A stretch of 64,000 nt of DNA from Hetaerina americana (lineage: Eukaryota > Arthropoda > Insecta > Odonata > Calopterygidae): the NCBI GenBank assembly GCA_022747635.1, contig JAKTNV010000009.1, positions 2,291,564 through 2,355,563 on the forward strand, given 5' to 3'. A program made the translations under genes and the position numbers. Positions 55,066-64,000 of this stretch are shown one piece after another (the first letter of the stretch is position 1; every line of letters begins with the position of its first letter). Below the pieces are notes generated by a model. It saw only the letters and a list, made by a program, of their open reading frames with translations. It searched no databases and had not been told where the DNA came from.

Positions 55066-56077
55066 CGACTAATTCTAAACAGATAGTAATAATTTTCTAC
55101 TAGATATCTAGAGAGAAAATATAAGTATCCGGTCTTTATTATGTAAGAATTCTACCATATACGGCTGAAACTACTCAATTTGCTTGTTATAACTATTAGT
55201 TTAACCGCGAGATAACATTATGGTGGGCATATTTGCAACTGGTAACCTAGAGAGTATTGTAAATGCGGGCGTACCTGATAGTGTTAGCCAAAAATCTATC
55301 TCAGTGGGAATGAATCCGCGAAGGCGACTTTGGAGTATCGCTCCTCATCGCGAGGAACCCTTTCGTACCCCCAGAGGAAACTGGAAACGCGAACTTCCGG
55401 ACGCAGGGCGCGCTAGGGGAACATTTGTAAATATTGCGCGTGAACAGATACAGAGAGGTTCATGCCATACAGGCGCAAACATGGCCATGAGTAACCAAAG
55501 TACTGGTACTGATTCGAGAGCGGACTCGAGAAGATAAAGAGAAGTTAACTCAAATTGGAAATTATTTTAAAAATTATTGTGAAATTCTATTTAATGCTTA
55601 GGAGGGTAATCTCGTAGAATTTCGATCGAAAATGAAAAAGATTACAAAAAAAGCGTTGCTTACCTTTAAAATCTAAATTTAATACTAACATCTAGAGAAT
55701 AACCATACATGTAATTTTGATATTATGCCAGGGAAATACAAGGGAGACAAGCGGTAAATATTTCCAGAAAATAGCGGAATTGCAACAGGAAGGTCAAACA
55801 AGGCCGACATCCAGAGCACAACGCAGCGCAAAGGGAAATCCCCCGACACCCTTCTGAATAGTGCATGAGCGCATGTGTCATCGCCGGAGGAAGGGAAATG
55901 AGAAGGAGACACACCGGACACCAGATAGACTGGCGGGCCTTGACGATTTAGACCAGATATCACTAGGAATGGGGGTTAGAATTAAACATAGAAAAATTTA
56001 CACCGACGAATTTTTCGACAAGAGAAAAGAAAAATAAGGCGTAGTTACATGATATATCTTAGCCTGGGAGCCACTTG

Positions 56078-56463
56078 AGATACGAAGAGAGCAAGCGAGA
56101 CTTTTAGAAAGGTCCAGAACTAATGAGTTTAGCAATGATATTTAAGGAATTATCATTATGGCCCCACACTATTTGGGTAGAACAGACCACAAATGAGACA
56201 AGATAAGGGAGATACTCTCTAAAGTACAGTTAGATAAAAATACTCTTTCTCTCCCCAGAAAATCAGAAATCATAATAGTAAGAAACCAAAGTCACTATAA
56301 AAATATTAAAGACATTCCAGTTACAAATCAGAACAAGATGAAACGTTGCATGGACATCAGGTACGTTCGCAGGTGTGCATGTGTGTGCTAGTTGATAGTA
56401 TATGTTCGTATTTGCTTGCGTGTAATTCATAAAGGTATTTTCATGCATATGCACACGCTTGCG
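56078..56463 (+). mobile_element. LINE-B RT C-terminus and UTR, truncated
   Basis: LGATxE-like start, RREQARLLERSRTNEFSNDI, stop, GIIIMAPHYLGRTDHK, then the 3' UTR (CAGAACAAGATGAAACG, GTGTGTGCTAGTTG). It lacks the terminal hairpin: at 56464 it switches to LINE-A. Confidence 0.72.
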
Positions 56464-56740
56464 TAGAACAGTTTACGTATCTGGGAAGTGTTATGGACCA
56501 ACACGGTCAAAGTAGTAGGGACGTAGGGAGAAGAATTGCGCCATGCAAAGAGGCTTTTACACGGAGGAGGGAGTTGATGCGTGGACTACCTTACGTCTGG
56601 CTCCTAACCTTCGACCTATGGCATGGGTGACCCAACCAGGAGCAATTTTTATTACTCCCGCCAGCACAGCTCTAGGGGTCATCGGAACGCACAAGCCCTT
56701 CCACCACGTCAAGGTTGTAGTCCGCGGAGGGAATGTATCC
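56464..56740. mobile_element. LINE-A fragments in inverted arrangement
   Basis: 56464-56580 plus strand: EQFTYLGSVMDQHGQSSRDVGRRIAPCKEAFTRRREL in part. 56581-56735 minus strand: LINE-A 5' UTR (GTGCGTTCCGATGACCCC, GAGTAATAAAAATTGCTCC). RT C-terminal and 5' UTR segments abut head-on. 56740-57435 is unassigned. Confidence 0.75.
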
Positions 56741-57439
56741 AATAACGTTCAAAATTAGAATTGAAAAGTAAGAAGGGGAAATTCTGCCATCATTTGGACA
56801 TGAAAATCATGTTGTCAATGATATAGCGAACACGTTCTTTATTTGGTTACTGGCAGCTCTGCAAGTATTGGTGCGGAAGTATTTCAATAGCTAGTGCATG
56901 AATGTTCAGTTAACATTACCTGAATCATTTGAAATATTTTTCAATTTGTCAGTAAGTAACATTTATGGAAATAAAATATTGCTGTATTACATTGCTGGAG
57001 TGAAATCACCTCCGGTAAGGCGCCGCAGTGGTGGATGGCGGGGGGTGAGATGGATGCATGCGGATGGCGGTGTGTGCCTGTGTCCTTGCCGCATATTCCA
57101 TCGATTTCCTCCATTTCTCTGCAAAGGGCGCTCAGCCTTTGTCTTGTCGTACGTGTGATTTGTTGCGATGATTTATGCCTTAACTGAATGGAATAATTAT
57201 TCAATGTATCCGCAGTGGATTCTCATAGATGAGGGCGATTGGCTCGCGGGGCCAGAGGGGGGGGGATTTAGGGCGTGCTTCCTGTGCGTGTTCCACTGCC
57301 ACTGCCGAGGGGTGGACGGGTCTCCTCATCCCCGCGGAGCCGGCCCGCTCTCGCCCAATCTCACAGATTGGCGTTTCGACGGTCATCTTCCGGATTTCAA
57401 TCCGGGAACCTCACTTCATTATTTGAACGATCTTCCGAG

Positions 57440-58165
57440 ATGCTTGTACGTAATCAGAAAGTAAAAGAGAGGTGTTATTTCACTCTGCTTATGCCTCTTT
57501 TGGAATTAGTCGCAGCATTTGGGATCCTTGGGAGAAAATTTGGCAAATGGAATTATGTGAAGTTCAGAGAAAATCCGCCAGATTCGTGAAAAATAGTTAA
57601 AATAAGAAGACAAACGTGAGAGGCCTTTAAGGGGAATCAGGCTGGGAGCCAATTGAGGACAGGAACAAGACGACGAGAACCAGCGAGACTTGAGCTTTTA
57701 GAAAGGTTCAGACGAAACGAGTTTAAAGGTGACATCGAAGTAATTATTATTACAACACACCACATTATTTCGGTAGTTCGGAGCAAAGAGATTCAATGAG
57801 GGACAAAGATTTCAATACACATGGATGCATTCACTCGCTCCTTCCCCACACAATCACGAATCATAATAGTCACTCTAGAAGTATTCAAGGCGTTCGATTT
57901 ACAAGCCAGGGCATGATTTAATCGTTGTGTAGATATTCGTAGGTGCATGTGCATGTTATTTGATGGTATATGTATCTACAGGTGTTAAATGTGTGTGAGT
58001 TGTAAAGGATTCTGCATGGATACATACTATTTTGTGTGTGTAGGTAGATTGGCATGAATTCGTGGGTTTTGCATGCGCTTTTATTCTCTTTTACGGGTGG
58101 CGACCTAACACCCCATGCCTCACCCCCTCGCGCCGGCTTCCGGGGTGTTATGTAGAAAAGTCTAA
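57440..58165 (+). mobile_element. LINE-B RT C-terminus through 3' end
   Basis: KVKERCYFTLLMPLLELVAAFGI, decayed QRKSARFVKNS, LGANxxxD, NQRDLSF and the PHYFGR region, then the 3' UTR (AAGCCAGGGCATGATTTAATCG, GTGGGTTTTGCATGCG, CTCTTTTACGGGTGGCGACC). The terminal hairpin CATGCCTCACCCCC..GCCGGCTTCCGGGG is followed by TATGTAGA. It places the 3' hairpin on a LINE-B body. Confidence 0.78.
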
Positions 58166-58399
58166 GTTTCCAGGACTCCGATACAGGCCACGTTTTTTTC
58201 TTATCAACATTAGGTTGATAGGTCACCACCCGTAATAGTGAAAAAATCCGCTTGGCCAACACACGTCCATGTCAATCTGCAACCACAAAGGGGTATTGTT
58301 ATTATTATTAAGTAATCTACCGGTTAAGGTAGGTTTTGGATGGACACAACTGCCAAATAACTATCTCCTACGAAACACAAAATCCAGCATCCTACTCTA

Positions 58400-58548
58400 C
58401 ATTAGGTCCCTCGTCATCTGTGAGTACTTTCTTCCACCCTTCATCCCGTCCAACGTCTCTATCCTGTTCCTTCCCTTTCCTCGTTTGCCCAACATTCTCC
58501 CCTCTATCACAGTCTTCAACATCCCGCTGCCGGTCAATACCCCCTTTA
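58400..58548 (-). mobile_element. LINE-A 3' tail, minus strand
   Basis: The minus strand gives GSGMLKTVIEGRMLGKRGKGRNR in part and the GTACTCACAGATGACG end. It meets the plus-strand LINE-A 5' UTR head-to-head at about 58548. Confidence 0.75.
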
Positions 58549-59866
58549 AAAAAACTATCGAAGAAGGCAACGGGAAACCACCTCAATTATCATTCCCAAG
58601 ATTAACATGATGGACTATACAGAGATTTTGAGCCCTGGCAACTACGGGGCTCGGCCCAATCGGCCGTGTGTCGTGCCCGGCAGCTGGGGAGGCAAGGCTT
58701 CCGCGGTCGTCATCCCACGAAACCCTTCCAAGGGAAAATCAGAAGCAGCAGGACAGAAGACACAGGAGAAGAAGACCAAATTAGTTAAAATACGAACGTG
58801 GAATGTTAGGATAATAATGAGGGCAGGGAAATTGGAGAATGTTAAGCGAGAGATGGAAAGGGGAAATATAGATATTTTATGTCTATGCGAGGTGAGATGG
58901 AAGGATAGCGAGGATTACTGGTGTGATAAGTATGGAATAATATACAGCGGCGGGGACGAGAGCCAACGAGGGGTTGCCATGGTATTAAATGAAGAGGTAA
59001 GACGAAGCTTAGTCAACATAGAACAGGTAACGGATAGAATATTACCAGTAGAAATAAAAGCAGAACCGACGAACTTGGTTATTAATCAAGCATACATGCC
59101 ACCGAGCAACCATACGGAGGAAGAGGTCGATAGATTGTACGATCAATTAGAGGACATATTCCCGTGTGTTCATGCAGGGAAACATTTCATAGTGATGGGG
59201 GATTTGAATGCGACGGTAGGCAAAGAAAGAGTTGGTGATGAGGCCGGGGACTATGGTTTAGGCACGCGGAATGACCGCGGGGAGAAAGCAGTTGAGTTCT
59301 GCAGGAGACAGTGGTTAGTCATCACCAACACTTGGTTTAGACACCACAAAAGACGCAGGTATACATGGAAAATGCCAGGTGACTCAGTGAGATATCAGCT
59401 AGATTATATCCTGGTTAGACACAGGTTTAGGAACAGTGTGATAAATCCGCACAGATTCCCGGGAGCGGATGCGGACTCTGATCACAATTTAGTGGTTATG
59501 AAATGTAGCGCCCATTTCAAAAAGATAAGGCAGGGACGGCGAGTTAGAAAATGGAATGTAGAAGGATTAATTGGTTCGAAAAGGAAGAAATACAAACAGG
59601 CGGTAAAGGAAATCATGGAGGATGGTAAAGAGCTAAGTACTATCGAAGAAAAATGGAAAAGTATCAAGAAAGGGTTGTCTAAAGCCGCAAAAGACACTAT
59701 TGGAACCGTTAACGCGAAAAGGACTAGGAAACCATGGGTCACGGATGAGTCGATTACAAAGATGGATGAGCGGAGAAAATGGAAGACTGTAAACACAGAG
59801 TTAGGCGAAATGAAGTACAAAGAATTAAACATTAAATTGAGGCGGGCAACAAATAAAGCAAAAGAA
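58549..59866 (+). mobile_element. LINE-A 5' UTR (short) and endonuclease region, 3'-truncated
   Basis: Short UTR from AACTATCGAAGAAGG, then the intact 5' coding part. LINE sequence stops at about 59866 within AKE; sister copy at 48.2 kb continues AWWKTLCEDM. So RT is missing. A 12-bp inverted repeat (59934-59945 / 59959-59970) lies just beyond. Confidence 0.85.
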
Positions 59867-59923
59867 ATTCAAAAGATATTTGGCTCCCTTAGTTCGGTCG
59901 TTCGCAGTTATTCCGACTCCTGA
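58607..59923 (+). CDS. LINE-A APE-type endonuclease (CFDP2-like), open reading frame
   Basis: 438 codons from ATG 58607. APE/DNase I-like motifs are all present: TWNVR (residues 64-68), E95 in CEVRW, VMGDLNATVG (197-204), YQLDYIL (263-269), and DADSDHNLVV with the catalytic SDH at 291-293. In LINEs this domain nicks target DNA for target-primed reverse transcription; homologues are often annotated as craniofacial development protein 2-like. The last about 18 residues (after AKE) are foreign, because the element is truncated and RT is lost. It is the only complete endonuclease in the window. No host function is implied. Confidence 0.85.
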   Translation: MMDYTEILSPGNYGARPNRPCVVPGSWGGKASAVVIPRNPSKGKSEAAGQKTQEKKTKLVKIRTWNVRIIMRAGKLENVKREMERGNIDILCLCEVRWKDSEDYWCDKYGIIYSGGDESQRGVAMVLNEEVRRSLVNIEQVTDRILPVEIKAEPTNLVINQAYMPPSNHTEEEVDRLYDQLEDIFPCVHAGKHFIVMGDLNATVGKERVGDEAGDYGLGTRNDRGEKAVEFCRRQWLVITNTWFRHHKRRRYTWKMPGDSVRYQLDYILVRHRFRNSVINPHRFPGADADSDHNLVVMKCSAHFKKIRQGRRVRKWNVEGLIGSKRKKYKQAVKEIMEDGKELSTIEEKWKSIKKGLSKAAKDTIGTVNAKRTRKPWVTDESITKMDERRKWKTVNTELGEMKYKELNIKLRRATNKAKEIQKIFGSLSSVVRSYSDS

Positions 59924-59984
59924 TGACCCCGACAAATTTTAGATGCCATTCTTCATGCCATCTAAAATTTTTCGGTGCCATACT

Positions 59985-60140
59985 TTATTTCTCTAGTCTC
60001 ACAGCCATGATCTTTCCTACCGAAATGGCACCATAGAGCTAATACTACGTATATGTTCAACATCACCGCTACAGAGAGCTGCTTTCAACACAAGCGAAAG
60101 AGTAATTTTCTAGGTTGACCTTCGATCCGCGAGTGATTGC
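59985..60140 (-). repeat. LINE-C RT C-terminal scrap
   Basis: ATGATCTTTCCTACCG, TAATACTACG..TTCAACATCACCG and GAGTAATTTTCTAGGTTGACCTTCG align with 33790-33910 in the same direction. Strongly diverged. 60140-60410 is unassigned. Confidence 0.5.
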
Positions 60141-60412
60141 CAACTCGCCTCGGGAATTGAACAATGCGGCATTCCCCATTCGAGGAGCGCCTTTTTAGAA
60201 ATTAATGATTTCTTAAAAATATAAGGATTACGCGCAAATATTTTTGAGTGCAAATATTTTGAGGAGATGATTTAGGTGTTCTCGACCCGATGGATTGATT
60301 GTCCTGGCGAGTGTTGACGTGTTAAAAGGAAATAGCCATCGCCGGTATGGCTTCGCAGTCATCTGTTGGGAGTTGAAACAGTTCCATCGAATGCAACAAC
60401 TGCAGAGTGAAA

Positions 60413-60662
60413 ACATCATTCTCCTTGACCGGGGTTCGAACGTGGACCCCTCGATGTCCGGCCGAGTGCTTTAGCCAGTTAAGCTATCGAGGCGTCCTCT
60501 TACAACTGGCTAAGGCACTCGCCTGGACATCAAGGGGTCCGGTTTCGAATCCCGGTCATGGCGAATGATTATTACACTCCGCAACTATTGCATTGTAATG
60601 CATATTAGCGGATGACTCCGTCAAAGAGTTACCGCTGCGGTATCTCACGCAGATTCTTGTAA
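60413..60662. mobile_element. Inverted pair of tRNA-derived SINEs
   Basis: 60497-60422 (minus) reads CCTCGATAGCTTAACTGGC, AAAGCACTCGGCCGG, ACGTTCGAACCCCGG: a tRNA-like head with A and B boxes. 60500-60662 (plus) reads TTACAACTGGCTAAGGCAC, GGTTTCGAATCCCGG, then the full body to CACGCAGATTC. The two heads can pair over about 70 bp. Pol III promoters face outward from each other. Confidence 0.78.
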
Positions 60663-60884
60663 GTTCCATTGAAATCGCAAGCCGCCGCAGCAAGTCACGC
60701 TGCGCGGTGACATGTTACTCCGCTGCAGTGAGCGAGCACATTGTGCGCGGGCATTTTGGGGCAAGCATTTAAGAAGTCCGCGGGCCGATTGGGGCATATT
60801 CTAAAGATGAAGGAGCTGATGGGATGGGAAAGACGCAAAGAACAATGTGTCACTGCATACCCAATGTTTCGAGCGTGGCGTTTT

Positions 60885-61112
60885 TTTATTTTTTAGCACA
60901 CTGCAGGCCACCGCTATGGTGTGTGGCAGGGGGTGAATACACAGCAAACTAATTTTGACCCGAACATGACCCTAGCGCGGTTGAAAAATGCTATTATGAT
61001 CTGTTATGATTCGTGGGAAAAATGACATCTCAAATCTATCTGTGCTACACTTAATCCCTCTAATTTAATTGAAATGATCTCTCATAAAGTATTACGACGG
61101 GGGTAATAGTCC
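60885..61112 (-). mobile_element. LINE-C 3' end
   Basis: AGCACACTGCAGGCCACCGC..GTGTGTGGCAGGGGGTGAATACAC, GACCCTAGCGCGGTTG, then the RT C-terminal codons (AAATGACATCTCAAATC, GATCTCTCAT, ACGACGGGGGTAATAG). Same structure as at 10836. Confidence 0.75.
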
Positions 61113-61114
61113 AC

Positions 61115-61455
61115 GTGAGAGTAGAATTGGCATGTGATAGTAGATTGGCAGAATACGAATAGGTCCATGTGATTGTAGAATTTCCCAACTTACTTTTCAA
61201 TTCTAATTTGACACATTATTGGATAGACTTTTCGTACATTCATAGGCGCAGATGCATGTGTATGTTAGTTGATAGTGTCTTTGCATTCTTGTAAGCTAAA
61301 AAGGTTTTTGCATGAATAGATACGTCTCTGTAGGTGTAGGTTTTTTCATAATTTGTTGATTTTGCATGCGGTTTCATTCCCTTTTACGGTTGGTGACCTA
61401 ACACCCCCGCCACATGCCCCTGTGGTGGCTTGCGGGGTGTGATGTAGATGTAATA
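61115..61455 (+). mobile_element. LINE-B 3' end with terminal hairpin
   Basis: Starts in decayed UTR, then GTATGTTAGTTGATAG, AAAAAGGTTTTTGCATG, CCTTTTACGGTTGGTGACC, CCCCCGCCACATGCCCC..GGTGGCTTGCGGGG and GATGTAGATG. Confidence 0.75.
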
Positions 61456-62030
61456 ATACACTTTCAACATCATCAATGATAAATACACATCCCTCCGACA
61501 AGAACGATGCGTTTCCCATCGCCGCTTGCGCATTCTCAATCCGAATTTTTCGTTTCTTCGGAAGGAGTCATTTGAATCACATTAACAGATTTAAGCTGGA
61601 AATTCAACGCACGTCAATGAATCGACACTGCCACTCTCGATCACGGAAGACATATATGAACGCATAATAATCACGCCCATCGACGTAAAATCGATTCGGC
61701 GTTGAATCGATAAGTATCAAACGATTGGTTTCAAGCAAATATATTGGCGCATTTTTGACTGGTGCCCTGACATCCCCAGCCAAATGCTCTTCCGGCGGTT
61801 GAAAAGTATCACAAATGCGCAACCCGAGAGAAAATGAGCAAAGATAAGACGAGCAAAGGCGCTTGAGATGAATGCTCCTTCCTATTTCTCAGCTCTGCAT
61901 GACCTGTCTCGATAATGGTGGGGGCCTTTCGTATAAATGGTTGTGGTTCATTTTTATTCAATTTTTTCGCATAACCAATAAGAAATTTATCAGTGGAATA
62001 AAGCTTGTTTTGAATTGAGTTTTCCTCCAG
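61456..62030. other. No recognised gene; small unidentified frame on minus strand
   Basis: 61604-61822 minus (72 codons) reads APVKNAPIYLLETNRLILID, NRFYVDGRDYYAFIYVF and REWQCRF. The W-x-C end and aromatic strands recall FLYWCH zinc fingers of Mutator-like elements, but the cysteine/histidine pattern is incomplete. I cannot assign it. Confidence 0.3.
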
Positions 62031-62036
62031 CATGCA

Positions 62037-62952
62037 CAGGGTTCGTCCGGAAAATAAGTGTACTGATTTTGTCCCGCCGCTCCAGGCGCGCCCAGCACCG
62101 CTCTGACGGGCTGCGATTGGAGGGGGGTATGTTGGCAAGCGACGCTGAAAATGGCAGTCGGCTCTGAGCTGTGGTGTAGTGAGGAGCTCTGTTAACGCGA
62201 ACCTCCACGCTCGACCCACGTCACGGAACGCGATGCCGAAGTTTTTGGAGCAGCGTTATTCCATCAAATTTGCGGTAAAGCTTGGGAAATCGTCTACCGA
62301 AACTGTCGGTATGATTAACCAGGCTTACGGGGAGTCAGCCATGTCCAGAAACATGATCTTTCGGTGGCACAAGATGTTCGTGGAGGGCAGAGAAGAGGTC
62401 GACGACGAACCACGGCCTGGACGCCCATCAACGACACTCACCGACGAAAATGTACGAAAAGTTCGCGATGTACTGAACTCTGATCGTCGTCTTAGTGTTC
62501 GGATGATAGCAGAGCAGTGCAATGTGCCAAAAACAATAGTGCACGAGATTATTAGGGAGCAATTACAGATGCGAAAAATTTGTGAAAAGTTGGTGTCGAA
62601 AGTGCTCAGTGATGATCAAAGACTCAATCGTTTGGAAATCGCGACACAACTTGCGGATCACTGCAAAAATGATCCACATTTTTTAGAGAACTGTTCTGTT
62701 CCCGAAGATAAAGAGGAGTTTAAAAGGAACGCGATACGGGACTTTGGACGCCGTCAAAGAGGCCGTGACGACGTGTCTTCGAGAGGTTCCCGATGATGCC
62801 TTCGCGGGAGCGTTCCAGGAATGGGAACGCCGCTGGAACAAGTGTATCGACTCACAAGGGTCCTATTTTGAGGAATATTAGCTTAAGATATGTAAAAGTG
62901 TAATAAATTTTTTTTCCTGAGCTCAGTACACTTATTTTCCGGACGAACCCTG
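62037..62952 (+). mobile_element. Internally deleted mariner with 30-bp TIRs
   Basis: Perfect 30-bp inverted ends (CAGGGTTCGTCCGGAAAA at the left). TA follows at 62953; the left neighbour is CA, so one target base has mutated. Contains N-terminal coding 62233-62690 and the C-terminus in another frame (REVPDDAFAGAFQEWERRWNKCIDSQGSYFEEY in part, stop at 62880). The catalytic middle is deleted. AATAAA at about 62902. 916 bp. Confidence 0.92.
62233..62796 (+). CDS. Mariner transposase, DNA-binding half with shifted tail
   Basis: 187 codons from ATG 62233 (MPKFLEQRYSIKF). Helix-turn-helix one includes KLGKSSTETVGMINQAYG and MIFRWHKMF. The linker is RPGRPSTT. Helix-turn-helix two includes LSVRMIAEQCNVPKTIVHEII. 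Then MRKICEKLVSKVLSDDQR (WVPK motif changed to LVSK) and DPHFLE. At that point GDETW should follow; instead the deletion brings in out-of-frame C-terminal sequence. It could bind DNA but not catalyse. Confidence 0.8.
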   Translation: MPKFLEQRYSIKFAVKLGKSSTETVGMINQAYGESAMSRNMIFRWHKMFVEGREEVDDEPRPGRPSTTLTDENVRKVRDVLNSDRRLSVRMIAEQCNVPKTIVHEIIREQLQMRKICEKLVSKVLSDDQRLNRLEIATQLADHCKNDPHFLENCSVPEDKEEFKRNAIRDFGRRQRGRDDVSSRGSR

Positions 62953-62984
62953 TATATACAAATTTTCACGTTATTCGATATATT

Positions 62985-63120
62985 TTTACTTAGTATTTCT
63001 CCCTTTTCCCTTCCTATCCAATATCCTCCCTTATCGCTCACCCTTCCCCCCTTTGATTGCACCCCCTGCCACACACCATTTTGACGTGGGTCGTGGGGTA
63101 ATAATATCGAATACGTACCG
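62985..63120 (+). repeat. LINE 3' end (same type as 48.6 kb)
   Basis: TATTTCTCCCTTTTCCC, CGCTCACCCTTCCCCCC, CCCCTGCCACACACC..CGTGGGTCGTGGGGTAAT. Terminal hairpin conserved. It begins about 30 bp after the mariner. Confidence 0.6.
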
Positions 63121-63670
63121 GAAGGCGAGGTAAATAAAATGGAAGGAAAGGAAAACAAAAAATTAAGTGTAATTTTTTGTAAGGAAAGAGGAAATTTATG
63201 CTCGTAGAAGAAGGGCAACAATATGTGTACACGGAGGATAGAAGAGGAGTGGAGTGGAGTGGGGGGGGGTACACGCAGCGATGGCCATGAGGAAGATTCT
63301 CCAGGATGCAGTCTCCTTCTTGAAAAGAAAGGAATCACAAGGCTACAAGCACTGCGATGTACATACACTCAGCCATTTTCCACTCAAAAATTGTTTAATT
63401 CTTTTTCCTAATCCCTTATGGAGAGTGAATAAGTCACATTCAATTTCAAATGCTGTATCATTCGGCAATCTGACGCGTCAGAAGTACAAAAAGTACTGCG
63501 CAAATATCAGCGCGCACAACCGTTTTGTCTCAAAAAATATGAATTTCGAATGAATGCTCGCCGAAGAGTTTTCATGAGAAAAGAGCGCATCCTTTAAGAT
63601 GGGAAGCGGAAGGGAAGGTTAAAGGACTCTCCAGACGAGGAAGATAGAAGAGGACCCAGGAACAGAAAAG
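63121..63670. other. No recognisable gene
   Basis: Purine-rich 63180-63300 with a G run at 63262; frames without motifs on both strands. Confidence 0.5.
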
Positions 63671-63671
63671 A

Positions 63672-64000
63672 ACTACAAAAAGGCTGTCCCAAAAATAGCA
63701 GAACTGAGTCAATTAAAAACCATTCACTGCCAGAATTGATGCATTCGCTGAAAAGTCTTCGAAGTGGCACCCTTGGGCGTCCACGCACCGCTGTGCCCGT
63801 GGGTTTTCCACGCCTCGTGCGCCTTCTGGAAGGCGGCTGGGCCCGGAATGCCGCGAAGCTCCCTCGTCACGGCCTATTGTAACGATACCACCGAGCCGTG
63901 GTGACGTCCTTTCAGCACGGATATGAGGCGGGGGAAGAGGAAGAAGTATGGTGGGGCAAAGTCGGGTATGGTCTAGATTCTCTCGGCAGATCCGCGTGCG
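63672..64000 (-). mobile_element. Mariner C-terminal part, cut by window end
   Basis: The minus strand gives PDFAPPYFFLFPRLISVLKGRHH (third catalytic Asp region, about 63955-63890), AVTRELRGIPGPAAFQKAHEAWKTHG, then AKGAT-like and QFWQ with a stop near 63720. A TIR-like GGCTGTCCCAAAAATAG lies at 63677. The N-terminal part would lie beyond the window. Confidence 0.75.

Noticed and set aside
55220..55537. 105-codon plus-strand frame
   Set aside because: No motif, no splice signals and no related copy in the window; not supportable as a gene.

Overview
This window looks like a repeat-dense stretch of an arthropod nuclear genome, probably an insect or a related group. That reading is inferred from the transposon mix: Penelope-like elements with GIY-YIG domains, many mariner families, CR1/Jockey-like and CFDP2-like LINEs, a Helitron-type helicase and tRNA-derived SINEs. 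Exons have GT-AG introns, and there are no operons or bacterial signals. Most of the sequence is decayed, nested mobile DNA. Host coding sequence is limited to one convincing gene and one probable exon.

Host genes. Two exons on the plus strand, 4852-5286 and 10119-10403, join in phase to encode a Thr/Pro-rich linker plus a complete Cu/Zn superoxide dismutase domain. The 4.8 kb intron between them is filled with LINE and mariner debris, and a polyadenylation signal follows at 10534. On the minus strand, 13403-13650 is a probable exon of an extended-synaptotagmin-like protein (membrane hairpin, then the start of an SMP-like domain).

Layout. 1-4070: Penelope-like elements (PLEs), (TA)n tracts and an inverted pair of PLE tails. 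4071-10540: an internally deleted mariner next to the SOD exon, then the SOD gene. 10.8-16.8 kb: LINE-C end, the SMP-like exon, PLE and LINE-A fragments, and a SINE in AT microsatellite. 17.0-18.9 kb: minus-strand Helitron/PIF1 helicase pseudogene. 20.8-25.7 kb: palindromic hammerhead-like repeat, SINEs, a LINE-A 5' half fused in frame to a PLE reverse transcriptase, more PLE tails and an RTE-like tail. 25.8-34.7 kb: at least five mariner copies or fragments and LINE-B/C pieces, with a mariner nested in a LINE. 35.5-39.9 kb: SINE, LINE-A and mariner remnants. 40-42.3 kb: no recognisable gene. 42.3-64 kb: alternating LINE-A/B/C fragments, a second apparently identical copy of the 753-bp mariner, inverted SINE pairs, a TIR-bounded mariner at 62 kb and a mariner tail at the window end.

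Family names used here are local labels. LINE-A is an APE-endonuclease LINE (CFDP2-like protein, RT with FADD/FADY-type motif). LINE-B and LINE-C are two CR1/Jockey-like groups recognised by their RT C-termini and a shared 3' hairpin. LINE-D is an RTE-like tail. None of the transposons seems able to move on its own. Most mariners lack the catalytic centre, the PLEs carry frameshifts, and no LINE is full length. The two identical mariner copies nevertheless imply recent mobilisation in trans.
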